A stretch of 64,000 bases of DNA from Brachyhypopomus gauderio (lineage: Eukaryota; Chordata; Actinopteri; Gymnotiformes; Hypopomidae), in contig NC_135223.1 of assembly GCF_052324685.1 (NCBI RefSeq), positions 18,008,122-18,072,121 on the forward strand. The letters run 5' to 3'. Numbering within the stretch: position 1 is the first letter of the stretch; every line of letters starts with the position of its first letter. Under the pieces are notes generated by a model. That model searched no databases. It was not told the DNA's origin and saw only the letters and a list, made by a program, of their open reading frames with translations. Positions 1-14,909 of the stretch are shown piece by piece. The position numbers were made by a program, and so were the translations under genes.

Positions 1-598
1 AGCATTTTTTTTCCTTGTTTATTTGAAAGGCATGGTACCAATCAGTGGCGTGCTGGCTGTCTGAAGCAGGGTCAAATGCCAAAAGCCCCAGAAATCCTTA
101 ACATGCAAACATCTCGCCTCAGTGGTAAGCAACCCGACTGTTATCTACTTCCTCTTTAGGTCCTGTTTAACAGATACAGCGGTTTTAACAGACAAAACAA
201 CAAAATGAATAACTGATTGGGCCAACTTTAGAACTGTCTTAACTGAACTGAGGGTACAAATGAAGTTCAAACCCACGATTAATGGAATACTGTATAAGCA
301 ATCATTGTGATAGAACAGATACAGCAGCTGTTGTTGAGCAGAAGCAATGCTGTTTAGACAAAATGCTGTTTAGATAATTGTTTACAACAAATGTTTAGAG
401 GTATGATGCCATTAAGATTAAAAAACTGAGGCTTTAAATCCCTGGACTGAATTTTGAATATATGACTGCATCTTTGGTTCAAAAATGATAACTTTATTAA
501 TTGTATAATGTTTACAAGCATTAGCTTTTCTACTATTACAAAATGACAAAGAATATTTAATAGAACCTCTCAGAAATGCCTTATACGTCTCCAACATT
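1..598 (-). terminator. 3' UTR and poly(A) region of the MED1-like gene
   Basis: This AT-rich stretch lies downstream of the MED1-like stop codon. A minus-strand AATAAA is at 493-498, about 100 bases after the stop, and another candidate lies near position 19-24. I see no further coding exon on either strand, so it is read as 3' UTR followed by intergenic DNA. Which signal is used cannot be told from sequence. Confidence 0.5.
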
Positions 599-3500
599 CT
601 AGATCAGCTCAGGCGAAAAGCTACTAGCCATCTGGTGTGAACAGACTCCGACAGGCACAGTGGGGGAAGGGTTAGCAACCGCATCTGTATTAGCACCATC
701 AGACACAGGCCCGGCTGCTCCAAACACCACACGGTGTGTAGGTGAAGAGTTGAGGCAGTGCTGCTCCATGGTCTCGGGGGAGGACGGGGCGAGGCGCAGG
801 ACGTGCGAGTCACTCTTCACCCGACTGCAATGAGGTGAAGAGCAGGTGTGGAGATGTGGAGATGGAGGTAAGCTCTCACTGTTAACAGCAGAGTTGTGCT
901 CAGAGAGACGGGTTGGCAGACATCTCATCCTGGCCACCCTCTTGCGAATGGCTCTTATGGTTATGGGGATGGACATGCATCTGGAAAGACAAGCCCAAGA
1001 ACTCCTCTTGTATGTTAGGGATGTTTTTCCTATCTAGATCTTAAACTAGGTACAGTTTTAGTTTATACTCCGGTACATGGAATCAATTGTAGAATAACAA
1101 TTTTAAATCTGTTTATAATGATTGGCTAAATGGTAAACTGTACCGCGTGAGGACTTTGGAGATGTAGTCATCTAAAGAGTGATCCATTCCACCTGGCAGT
1201 AAGAGCCTGCAGCACACCTGTCGGGAATCCACCACGGAAACCAGCACTGCACACCAGGGATTAGATGGAATTAAGGATGAGAAGAGCCAGAATATAAAGG
1301 TGAGAATATTGAATGAGAACAGAGTTTGTAGTGTGTAAAACATGGCATCTTAGCAGAGGGCACACGAGTTATAGCTGATCTGCAAGCACATACAAACAGC
1401 CAGAGTGTCTCTGTCCAGGACGCTGAAGGTGACTGAAAAACTGCAGTCGGACTCTGGGAGGACTTCACAGGATAGGCCATGCACGTGCCCTGCCAAAACG
1501 CACCGCAGAACGCATACAGGCATCCCGACGTGCATATTAAATGTTCCAACTTCTTAAGAGCCAGCTACACGCAGGACATGTGTTTTACCTAGCTGGTGTT
1601 TATGGCTGCTGATACAACTTGCCAATAAGACGTTAATGGCTGACTGATGGCGGAGGAGCTCCAATAAGATGGGTACGTGGGCGGGATGGGTGAAGGACAC
1701 CGTGTGAATTAGAGCCCCCCTCCAGGACTCACACTCCCATGCAGCACCACAGAACACATAGCTGTGAATCTCATCATCCGGAAGAGACTGAGAAAACCAT
1801 AATAAACAGCAACTGCAGAATCAAAATTGGGGGGGCTCAAAATGAGTATTAGGCATGTTTTGCAGTTAGACGTGACACACCAAGTTAGACTGCTTAGTTG
1901 TATGTACAAATGACTGCTGACCAAATCTCAAAGGTTTTATGAAGACACTTGTATAGACAAATTTATAAAAACAGTTATGAATACATCGTTGAACTGGCAA
2001 TATTATCTTTACATGAGAGAAGTGTGCAAGTTTAAAGATGAGATCAAGTTTCAGACCATCAGGAAACAAGCATCCTTTGCACCATGTGAGCTCTCATTGT
2101 TCTTCTTCTCTAAACAGTCTGAGTCCAGCAGGTGGAACAGGGGCACCCCCTGCAGGGAGCCCTCTAGTGGAAGCTCTGGAAAACATCAGCGAGGCTCAGG
2201 GTAAGCACTCTGAATGACCGCTTCAAGAACTCACCAAAAATACCCTGCACTTTAAGATTTAGACATAGAATGTTGTGATGCATATTTATATAATTTTTTT
2301 TCCAGACTACTGTTCAGTCGCTCAGTGCAGACGGATCTCCTAGGATACATGAATGCAGTCTGGACCTGTGATTTGGCTCATCTTGCGGCTCAGGGAGCCG
2401 AGCGTGGGCAGTGGTGGCTGGAGCCGGAGGAGGAAGGACGCCGGCAGGGACTCTGTGCACACTTCAGACCTGAACACAGGGAGCCTGCAAAATACACACA
2501 TCTCCATTCACACTGCACTGCTGCTGGCTGAGAAAAAATAATCCAGAGTTCAGCCCTGTCATTGTGTGATGCAACTCCCATGAATTCTGACTTAATAGTG
2601 ATTAATACAGCAACCAGGGACCACGTTAGAGGATTCAGCTGCCCACCCCAGGGAGTCAACTTGAGGGGGAGTGGGAATCACAGAGTCCATCTGCAACCTG
2701 TGTGTAGTAGTACTGGCACCCACTGCTACCTCAGCAACCTGGCCAAGGGTGCCTTCACCTAGCAGGGGACAAGTGAATTTGGATAGAGAAAGCTTTTAAC
2801 CCTAGAAATATAATAAAAATCAACAATTAATACATGTGCGGTACTTCATGATTTCCAGTCCAGTTTTAGGTTTACTGCTGTCGAATAAATTTACTTGTAG
2901 GTATCAGCTGAAGTGTAACATGACAACGCTGAACACCTCATTACAGCTACTGAGATGCAGAAGACAGTCTTCACCTACCAGGATGGATCACCTCCTTCAT
3001 CAGGATGTCTGAGGGGCTAATGTAGTACTGGATGCTCATTGGACTTCCTAATGGGGAAGGAGTAATGCTAGATTCCAATAGTGGAGATCATCTCAATCAA
3101 CACAATCCAACCATCTCCCTGAAAAAATACCTCCTCTGGAAGGCATGATGCTTCCAAGTCTGCCATTCAGAACGATGTCAACATGCACGTCCCTCTCAAT
3201 CAAGCATCTACAATTTAAAGAAAAAGTTGATTTTTCCTCCACCCTTTTTCTTTGACAAGAATTTACTAGGAATATTTAGTGCTGCACTTCAATACAGATA
3301 TATTATGTTCTTCACCTTGGTAAATTTGATATCTTCACTAAGTCTTTCTCCAGATGCTGTAGAGCTGTATACACCTTCACCTTTGTGTCACTGCAAGTAT
3401 AAAAACATACTATATGTAATTAATGTAAATGTAGGATAAAAAGGTGGTGGTGCATATCTGCATATGATTAGGGAAGTAGTACTTGTTTCCTGGTATGTTG

Positions 3501-4837
3501 TAGAGAGAAGCGAGGTCATTCAACATCTGGGAGAATTCTTCAAATTTCTTCATCCTACATAGCCAAGGAAAGTTTACAGCACAGAAACATAATAAACACT
3601 GTTTCTTTAAAACAATGGCAGATAAAATATAACCATAATAGAATAATACAATACTGTCTTACCTTAGTAATTGAAGGAGTGACACATTTGACTATAACAC
3701 ACAATAAGTGTTTGGTTGTTATGTTTGTCTCAAAACGTAAACACCTGTGGAATGACCTGTACAGCATTACCCGTGTGCTACCTACTTCAGGAGCCTCGCC
3801 ATGCTGGGCTACCTTCACATCCTCAACCCCTCCACCAGGCAACAAGAGCACCTCCAGGTAGAACAGATCTGCTGTCAGATAGCACACAGTCTCTGTCGGA
3901 CTCAGGTGGGAACCCAATCTACAAATGACAGTGGTGCATCAAATGAGATGAATTCATGTATAAACTACAGATGACATGAGTAGAAATTGAGAATGGGAGT
4001 TTTTACATTATTTCTTTTCTTTTTTTTACGTGCAATGAAAACTGATCAGATTGTGTTAGGTCATACATTAAATGACTATGAAATCCAACATGCACAGTTA
4101 TTGTGAACAGGAAGCCAGAGCTATCCTTAAATTCAATAAACTAAGATTAATTCCAAAAGGGTAGTTGTATTAGAAAGGGTTCAAACCCTCTTTGATTGGC
4201 AATCATCTCCAGCCTAGTGACCATGGCATTCACAGAGGTCACTATGGGAAAGTCACAAAAAAAGGACATACATGCATACATTTATTGAGAGGATTCATGT
4301 TATTGTTCATCTATGTGTTTCTCCAGGTCATAGGATGATGCAGTAGGCAATCTCACCATTCTGTTCGTTACGGAGTGTCTGAAGGCATCTGATGATTGGT
4401 TCACAAGGCTTGCCGTCTGTTCTAGATTTGTCCTGTAGGGACAGAGAACGTAACATTTCTAATAAAGAATTCCTTTAATGTCTGTGCCCACATCTTATAT
4501 ACAGTGGTTTGCAAAAATCTTAAGGCATTAGATTTGTTGCTTTAGCAAACAACAATACAGAACTGTTATTATATTAAAAACAGAAAAAAACAATCTGAAA
4601 GAAAATAGCTTCTATAGGCCACAGTGGCAAGTTGTTAAATGTGACCTCCCCTTACACTTGAGCAATAGCAGGAAAAGAAGAACTTTGGGAAGTGCTGGTG
4701 CCTGGTGTAATATACCAAGAGATGACTTCAGAAACCCAAGGATAGTCTCCACAAAAGAGTTCAAGATGTGCTTAATTCCAAGGCAGATCACACTAAATAC
4801 TGAATTTTGCCTGTAGAAGATATTTTGTTCAGATATT

Positions 4838-4876
<39 letters not shown>

Positions 4877-6260
4877 TGTACATGTATATTTTCTGTTTGT
4901 ATCTTAATATAGAGGATGAGAACTAATTATACATGGTCATTATACCATCGCTACAGCAAATCTAATGGTTGCCTAAGACTTTTGCACAGTAGTGTAAATG
5001 AACTTCACTGTGCAGATAATAATGTTATGAGACATAAATATGATGCAGCATTTAAGAACTTTATATGAGAACTTTGAGAGAAAGTTGCTGGTTGATGGTA
5101 ATGAACATTTCTCTTTCCTATGTCATGGCTAAGTCTATAGCTAATGCGCTCTGCGCTGCCTAGTCCATCATACCCTACATATCTCAAGTGGCTTGCTGAA
5201 AGCCCTGCATGAGAATCTTATGCTCTTAAGCTGCAATGTTTCTCCATTTAGGCCCCTACATAGAATGTGATCATGACTTTTGGGCTTTAACCCAGCTGTT
5301 AAATCCCTTCTGGGCAGAAACTCCAACACAATTTCATGGCTATAATCACTAAAGTCTTCGTCCCAGGACCTAGGCCAAAGAAACTGGCGTCACACCACAT
5401 TTATAAAACCTCTGTTCAGATATTTTTTATGCTTGCTGTTCATGTGTGGTAATTATATAGACAGCGAATACAGAAATTAACAAAAAACTAGTGCTACACA
5501 CCAGCTATACCTGTTTACTTCTGCGAGCAGCTCATGTAAAATGTCTGATTGCTGAACCTCAAATAAAAGTATACGTGGAATCCACTGAAATGTGTACAGC
5601 ACATTAATGTCCTTCAAGCTGAAAAAGCAAGAGGAACAGACATTTCACAGCTGCTTGGGGAGAAATGTCTTCATGAGCACGCAGAAGTAATACTCTCCCA
5701 GCGTCCAGAATGGAGGCAGCTGTTTACGTATTAGTTTGGCACACAGAGCTGTTCCGGCCACAATAGTCTTGCTTAAGCCCTGCATCTGGAAGACATTTCT
5801 TAGGCTGTGCACGCAACTTGCTCAGCAGCACCTCGGTGGTTAGAGCAAGAGGCAAGCACTCGAAACACTCGAGTAACACACAGAATATGACATCAAGGAA
5901 CTGCATATGGCTGGCGGACAATATTGGGCTCAACCTTGAGCAAAATCACACTGTACATCCATCCTATCCTGCACCAGGTTTTCAATATTTAATGTGAGAG
6001 CAGAAGGCTTGAGGTTCTCTTACCATGCATCTACGCACCAGCTGCAAGGTTTCACTCCATGGTTTCTCAGAATATTTTGACTTTAATTCAGAAATGTACG
6101 TGTTACTCACGACTAGAAGGTCAAAAAAATATCGCAGTAATTAACTTATACATAAATACAATTGAAACACATTCCATGTATGTTTGCATGATGATTTAAG
6201 GTATGAGTAGCAAATGTTCCTCTCAGTCTTACCACTGGTCTTTGGTTCCATTTCGGCCAT
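599..6260 (-). CDS. med1-like: MED1-like Mediator subunit (short paralog), 16 coding exons, 610 aa
   Basis: Mediator subunit 1 family, a nuclear protein of the complex linking transcription factors to RNA polymerase II. Exons in transcript order: 6260-6233, 6112-6024, 4432-4357, 4241-4187, 3918-3757, 3554-3483, 3390-3316, 3207-3131, 3047-2979, 2758-2647, 2484-2366, 2175-2057, 1787-1589, 1489-1394, 1246-1144, 980-599. All junctions are GT-AG, all phases agree, and the total is 1833 nt. Recognisable MED1 blocks are KPWSETLQLVR (residues ~26-36), LGSHLSPTETVCYLTADLF (~83), YYISPSDIL (~219), HPAHVPILLELLRHQ (~390) and RCMSIPITIRAIRK (~484). Human MED1 has about 1580 residues. This protein ends about 110 residues after the conserved region, in a Ser/Pro-rich tail without LxxLL boxes. 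The start ATG (MAEMEPKTS) precedes a good GTAAGA donor. Identification with the family is firm; function of the short form is unknown. Confidence 0.88.
4499..4996. mobile_element. Tc1/mariner-type non-autonomous element in MED1-like intron 2
   Basis: The left end reads CAGTGGTTTGCAAAAATCTT. The right end, read in reverse complement, gives CTACTGTGCAAAAGTCTTAG. Both then share a TTAGATTTG block, so these are imperfect terminal inverted repeats, flanked by TA. The motif resembles common teleost Tc1-like ends, and no transposase reading frame is present. A (GT)n tract lies inside at 4838-4880. Confidence 0.6.
4838..4880 (+). repeat. (GT)n microsatellite
   Basis: An almost uninterrupted GT dinucleotide run inside the Tc1-like element of the MED1-like intron. 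Confidence 0.9.
5000..6000 (-). other. Intron 2 of the MED1-like gene, no coding exon seen
   Basis: This is the 5' part of the 1.6 kb intron between the exons at 6024-6112 and 4357-4432. A 69-codon open frame at 5724-5933 superficially resembles a Med1 exon but does not fit the splice phases and is replaced by better exons at 4357-4432 and 4187-4241. I see nothing else. Confidence 0.6.
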
Positions 6261-6807
6261 TGGAAGCCTCTGGGTTGCCCTACTTCGTGGTTTCTTCTAA
6301 CGAGCACTATTGACACAGGATTATGTGCATTCGGGCAACGAGGAGTGAAATTAACCGGTCACTATCACTATAGTACCTGGTTGTTACTTATACACATGGA
6401 ATATGTGCTTTTAGAATAACGTGCGCTGTACTAACGTACTTCCACATTCTGACACTTCTCTACAAGTATGAATTGACACCAAGTGGCGCCCTTTAAGTAA
6501 TTTGCGCATGCGTACACCCCGTACGCCTCCCTGCCTGGAACGCAGTTATCTGTACAGCTTGCTTCAGTCTGATCCTCTATCTTTGAGGCGGTGGTCTTTT
6601 AGCATTTTGGCTAATGACTGCTGGTTGTTACACCCGCAGCGTTTGTCCCAAGTATTGTCAATTTTAATTAAACGGGTATCTGAGAAGCTGCTTTTCATCA
6701 CAACTTAAGATCCGGAATGTTGTGAAGCTGAGGCTCAGCCTGGGCACCAGAGCCCCTCCTAGTCCGACTTTATATTTGCCTTTGAGCGGCTGCCGACAAA
6801 CGAAACG
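6261..6807. promoter_or_regulatory. Divergent promoter region and rala untranslated exon 1
   Basis: The MED1-like start codon (6258-6260, minus) and a plus-strand exon ending ACG|GTAAGT at 6807 lie within about 550 bases, so both transcripts must start here. The plus-strand exon has no useful start codon and is read as rala 5' UTR exon 1, spliced to an acceptor ending at 9774. Downstream, 6900-7210 is CpG- and GCTAGC-rich, as expected of a promoter-proximal intron. The transcription start sites are not determined. Confidence 0.6.
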
Positions 6808-9774
6808 GTAAGTTCGACCATTCTAATATGTGTGAAGAAATGGACTCTTAAAAGACCTGAATGTTGTGAATTTTGATTCTATGGAAGCGCTACAAGTTGC
6901 GCTCATAACAATTACGTTAGCCAGCCAGCCAGCCAGCCAACTCGCTTCTGGATCACAAAGCCTGGCGAGCTAACCGGCTAGCGAAGAGGAGCTAGCCTAG
7001 CCTAGCCAAACTCGGGCTGAGGTGATCCACCTCCGTTACCTCACGGCGCGCGCGCGCTAGCTCGCGACTCCACACGCTAATGAGACCGGCCGCGTTAACG
7101 AGCTAATGTGCGCAGTCATCGGGGCATCCGCACATCCGCGCGGCCAAGTGACTCAAGTTTTCGGTAATACGCGGACTCGCTGTTGGGAGATGGCTAGCTA
7201 GCTAATTATAAAAGCAACGTTATGCCCTAACCTTTTGTAGTGGGGTGACGGGGGAAATACCGCTGATGTGGTTGTAATGTCACAGTGTAGTTTGCTACTT
7301 GGCTGTTTCTGTTTGTAATTTAGCTAGCTAGGGTTTAGAGTTATATTTGTACTTTTGTTCAATAGCCATTTTTTAGAGAGACCCAACCCTAGCCTCAACT
7401 ACGAGGCTGATTTCGGTGGGTTGTCAGTGGAAGGGCCTACATTTCTGGCAGTTATCTTTAGAGATAAATGAACAGCCATATCACTCACTACTAATGTAAG
7501 TTTCATGCTCAGTCTTTAACATAATAGTCTTCACTATGTTCTTGACAGGATTAAACCTGTTAGACTGCTTCAGACGTGGGGTCATGTTCTGTGAGAGGTT
7601 CCACTATAATTGTGAGGTTGGATTATTTGAAGAAAGTCTTGTCGCATCTTGTAAACGTATGCTGTGAGCTCAGGAAAAATTAAAGGACTGAAATGCAACA
7701 AGTCCAACATTAGTGTTTCATTGTTTATTAGTAATGTTAAGAACCTGTTTAGAAAACAAGCCATTATAATGGTACACATTAGGTGTAATCTGTTTTGGGA
7801 ATTGATGGTGTACCTTGTAATACAATATGAACCATTTTATTCTGAGTGTATCTTTACATGTCTAGTACAAACAGGTTAAATTAATAGGACTTGGAAGGTG
7901 TGCTGTTAGTGGACCGTGTTTGCACTGGGTTCATAGACTAATATGTTGATATACAGATGAGATGCCTGGTGATAGTTTTAGACACACCCAAACTCTTTAT
8001 AAACCATGAAGACATTTATGCATAGACTGATTGTTTGTCATAGCTAATATCTGCAGGGAGACTTGCGCTGCAGGTTTTATATGTAGTATAATGGATTAGA
8101 AGGGTCTTAAAGTTTTCAGTAAAGAGATGGCAACTAATGAATTAGCCTGTCTTGACGAGCTTTGTCAAACATGTCAAAGTCAAACATGATGAAGCTTCTA
8201 ACCAGACTAGCCTGCCCTTTAACAATCACATCCTACTAATCAATCATCTCTAAATAGTGAACCCATGTAACCATTAAAATATTTAATAACTAGAGCTTCT
8301 GAGAAAATTGTAAATTAGTACAAGATAATATAAAATAGTAATTTACTTGACCAGTCTCATGCTGTCTTAATAAGTGCACTTTTGAGATTTGTGCATTTAT
8401 AAAAAATGGAGTTTGCTAGTAAATGTGGGCATGAAAAATGTGAATCCACATACAATAAGGTGCTCTGTTTACTGACCGTTAAACCAGAGGGGACTCAAGA
8501 ATGTGCTTAGTGAAACGGACTTGGCTAACGCTAAGCTACCAAGTGAAAGTGAAACCAAAACCCCAGCTAAGAAAGACAGCAGGGAGTCAGATGCCTGGAG
8601 ATCCTGGATGGAGTTAATGGCCCTATGTACACCGTTACAGAGAAAGTGTCCATTCCTCACTGATTCTGACCTTTGTAAATCTGAAAGTGAGACAAAGACA
8701 TTCAGTGGACAGAAGGCCTTCTTGTAGGTTAAGCAAACAAGCAAAAACCTATTGTGCAGGCTGCACAATGTAATTCAGTTATTTGAAAACATAAGATTAG
8801 CCTATACCACTAGTTTTACTGGATAATTTACCTGGAGGAGCGTTTGACCCAACGATTCCCTGCAATATTAAATATGTAAGCTTGATACATTTTTGTGTGA
8901 GTATTCGGAAATATAAGTATTACTTGTAGTACTGGCATAGAATGAAATGGGGTGTATTTATGTTGCAAGTATAATTTTACACTGCTGCTTAAAACATACA
9001 TGTATTGAAAAAGAAAAGTAGCACATTAATGACCCAGTGAATGGATGGATCTTACTACATGCAAGCTGCATGCTCTAGTGTATCTGTTTCCAAGCACTGT
9101 TTGCAATATCCTTCCTTTAACCCTTTAGCGATTGTCTTTCTTTTAACATGGCTGCTTCTGGTTAGAGCAGTGATATTGGCATATGAAAATCCCCCAGATT
9201 CATACCTGCTATATTTATACTTGCTCAACAATCATAAGACAATGTAGCAAATGGCTCATGGGTGAAAGTGTATATTGTTTTTCAACACAGCAATGTACTG
9301 ACAGGTGTTCACTCAGTATTAGGACTTGGATTAGGACTTGGATTCTGGGGGCTTAACTTGGACTCTGAACTTTCTGCAATGTTTAACAATTGTTCACTGG
9401 GGAGTTTGAATTGTGCTCATGACTTTGCTAGAATTTACTTCATATGAACACGTCTTCACGCCCTTCATAAAAAAATTATAATTCTTACCCTCACCAGTTA
9501 CATCATAATATTTTCTGTTCATTTCCAGTTATTATGACCGGTGTTTTGCAGTGCATTGCATGTTATCCATGAACATCATATTAAGATCATTATAGGCTTC
9601 TGTGTCAGTACTAAATCAGACACTGAAACTGATGAAGGAGAACTGGGTGAAGGAGAAATCTGATATACTGTTTCAGACCTTCACCTGTTGCATTTTGGCT
9701 GTATATCTGGTAGCAGGATGTTCCTAGATAATTGCTCGTGTTGACTTTGATTACTCAATATCATCTATTTACAG
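6808..9774 (+). other. rala intron 1, no gene seen
   Basis: Its first 400 bases are CpG-rich, with short (CCAG)n and GCTAGC repeats at 6908-7020 and 7193-7330. The rest is AT-rich and without coding signal. The small open frames at 8469-8768 and 9732-10001 have no recognisable homology. Confidence 0.6.
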
Positions 9775-9930
9775 GTCCACTCGTGGCGTTGTACATCATC
9801 TTTTTAACGGAGTTCACGTTGCCCTTCACTGCTCTGGTGCATTTAGCAGTTCCTCCAGTCCCGTGTCCTCCTTCAAAACTTCCTTTTCCTCTCGGCACCA
9901 CCAACACCCCCTCGCAGCTCCTCTCTCTAA

Positions 9931-11758
<1,828 letters not shown>

Positions 11759-14717
11759 TAAATAGCACATTAGCGTACATAACCATGCTCTTCCCCTATG
11801 TTTTAAATATGTATGTATCTATATGTTCCATATTTCACCTCATGGCAAACTAATCCTGGTCTGTTGGGGTTTGCAGCAGTGTCATGGTATTTGTGCTTCA
11901 CCGCTGCAGTTGGTTTGATGGAGGTTTAGAGGAGTCTGGCTCACCTCTGCTATAGCCAGGTCAAGCTCCAAGAACTCTTTTCCACCTAAAATATGCACTT
12001 AGTGAAATTACGTACTGGGGATACACAAAATCTCGTGCCACTGATTGATGGCATCAGTCCCATTGTGACCAATCAAGTTTGGAACTGCTTTCTGTATCCA
12101 AACAATGATTTAAAAAAGTAATAGTATAAACCCCATAATCCTGTTTTTCTCTGAACTGGAGACTGAATGTCAAAACATCTGGATCACACTTAACTATGAC
12201 CCTTAATTCATATTCATGTCAACCAACTCTTTTCTGGCTGGCCCATTTGCTCTTTTCGTGACTGAATCAACAGAGGCCAGATATCCAATCAGAACGAACC
12301 TGACCTGCCTTACCCACAGTGAAGTCAGGTGGAGATACTAGTGGATTTACTGAGGATTATATTCAAGGCCAGAGTTGGTGAATACAGATCAATTGGCTGG
12401 CTATTGAATGTCCTAGTTTTAAAAACAAATAAAGCAGTTACTTAAATATGTTATTGGATTTACAGTGCTATGAACATATTGGTTAAAAGTTATGATTCAT
12501 AACTGAGTAAATGCAAGTGAAAAGCACAGTAGCCTTTTTGACATTAGGTTAGTCACTGCTAAACCCTGGCAATTAATAACTATGACACTAAGCTTTTTAA
12601 TTGTTGTCAGTGTGTTTAATTGTTGTCAGATTTGCCCATATAACTAACTTTTTCCCCACATCTATTCCACTTAAGGAAAATGTGAATTGGAACTGGGGAG
12701 TTTGGATGAAAGAATTTTTGACTCATTTAACTTTATGATGCCTTGATATCTGTTGTGAATGTGAAGTGGACTAACCTCACAGTACAAGCTCCACATTAAT
12801 CCTTTGGTTGATTTTTGTCAGATTGGAGCAGCAGTTTGCAGGGAAGATCCTCTGCCCCGTGCAGCAGCATTTTAAACTACTCACTATGTCTGCACAGGGC
12901 CTAATTGTGGTTTGAAAATGTGACCATTTTGCAAGTTCTTCTCTGCCTTAATATCAGAGATACAATTTACAGAGAAGCCACAACTATTGGTATTGCCCTG
13001 TAAAATACCACTGCAATGTTTTTATTTTTCGTTTTTTGTGTGGTATGTAACCGTGGCAGTTGTGACTTCTTGTATGCTGTATACTGTATGTCTTTTTCTA
13101 GACAAATACACATTGAAACTCAAATCTTGTGACTAAGATTTATAATTTTAAATGATATGATCAGGCTTTTTGTTTACTTTTGTTATTGACAAAATTACAA
13201 TTATTTCATTTTAAAAATGTATAATAGTACTTTCAAGTTACTTTTCATTTATTCTTTGTGGTATTACATTCTTCATTATCCTTGCATGAGGTTTGTAGTC
13301 ATACCTCTTTTGTATTGCTTTTTAGCACGATGAAAGTGCTCCAATGTGCCAGTTGTCTAGTTCAGTGTGTACATTTTAGTGTTTTCCCTGCATCCAACAC
13401 ACCTCATTCTAAGACAATAGGCCCCTTTAAGGGGCTTATGATGGGGGTGTGGAAGCATCGAAGACAGTAAAAGTGCATGATGGGAATACTAAAAATCCAG
13501 GATGGAGAAATGTTGATTTTGTTTTACCAAAATCATGAGATTCAAATGTAGTGGGTCGAAGGAGTGCAGAGTTAAATCTGAAAACACTTCAACCAGCATG
13601 GAGAGAATCTTAACCCCTTACTATTTACTTACCAAGATGCAACAAAGCAAATTGTTTTCAGTGACATTTGGCTTTTGCCTATAAAATGAATATTCTCAAA
13701 TTGACCAGGTAATCAATAACAAATTTTAGCTAATATTTTAAAGACCACTGCTGCCAAGTGGGTTTTTTTAAAGGGGGTTGACGATGAGCAACTTTCATTT
13801 GGAAAAATTGTAGATTTAAACCATAAGACACTACAGTTGACTAAAGAGATGGGAAAAAATACATTTTATAGATACTAAGATAAGGCAGTTGAGAATATAA
13901 GTGAAGAGTGAAGTCATTTATGGCAAACCAAAGTTAAAAGTGGTATAAACTAACTCTTTGCTTAAGCTTACAGTAATATGTATGAGCGGTAGCTTGGGAT
14001 AGCTATTTGGGGCTTTCGTAGCAGACTTGCTAAGCTGTATTTTGCCTGCTTACTTACAAATCCTGTCATGGTGCTATTTTTGCTTATTTACAATGGCTCA
14101 GACTTTCCTGTGTGTGTGTGTGTGTGTTTACACAAACACAGGATTTGTTTAAAATTTGTGGTTGGAAGTGTACATGTTCTTAAAAAGATAATTACTATGT
14201 TGTATCCAATAGAACTAAATTTAATTTGGATTGTTTCCAAACCTTCATGTTTTATTTTTTGGTTGATATGCAACACTCATCTCCCTCACACTAGGATGGC
14301 AGTTACTGCTAGGGAGTGCCATTCCCAGCTGTAGCATCAGTACTGCTTTGGCAACAGTGAAGATTTAAACCACTACTCTCTGGTCTTGGGTCTGATGACC
14401 TGATGATGCATAGCATTTTCTAATAACGCCTTGAATTATGTTAATTTTTCCTTGTTTAAACTAGCTGCTACCCTTTTACCCTCTTCTCCCCTCATACACA
14501 CAGACCCTCCAGATATCCCTTTTTATTGTATTGTTATTTTTTAACAAAGGCATATCTTGTTGCTGTGAATCAAGTATGCCGGTTTGAAAAATACACGTTC
14601 ATTTAAAAAAAAATGCTGTTGTATTAACCCGCCCCCTGTATTCCTGTATTCTTTCAATGTCTAACTACTTGTGTTCTGTGAGCCATTGGAAAAGAAAATA
14701 AAAGTATGGTGATGCCC

Positions 14718-14720
<3 letters not shown>
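11759..14720 (+). terminator. rala: rala 3' UTR and poly(A) signal
   Basis: About 2.9 kb of AT-rich non-coding sequence follows the rala stop. A clear AATAAA at 14697-14702 is the best distal poly(A) signal, with a weaker AATAAA near 12429-12434. The cleavage zone falls at the start of the long (TA)n tract. No other gene is seen; open frames such as 13258-13470 have no recognisable content. Confidence 0.6.
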
Positions 14721-14782
<62 letters not shown>

Positions 14783-14816
14783 ATATTTGTATAAAATATA
14801 TATATATATATATATA

Positions 14817-14888
<72 letters not shown>

Positions 14889-14900
14889 ATATTTGTATAA
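14718..14900. repeat. (TA)n microsatellite with a duplicated spacer and inverted flanks
   Basis: Two long TA tracts are separated by TTTGATATTTGTATAAAA, and the same 18-mer recurs at the right edge. The block is bounded by TGCCCATTT on the left and AAATGGGCA on the right, an inverted pair. It is therefore strongly self-complementary and hairpin- or cruciform-prone. Confidence 0.9.
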
Positions 14901-14909
14901 AATGGGCAC

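Noticed and set aside
5724..5933. Minus-strand open frame resembling a Med1 exon
   Set aside because: Its splice phase does not join exon 2, and exons at 4357-4432 and 4187-4241 fit both phase and homology better.
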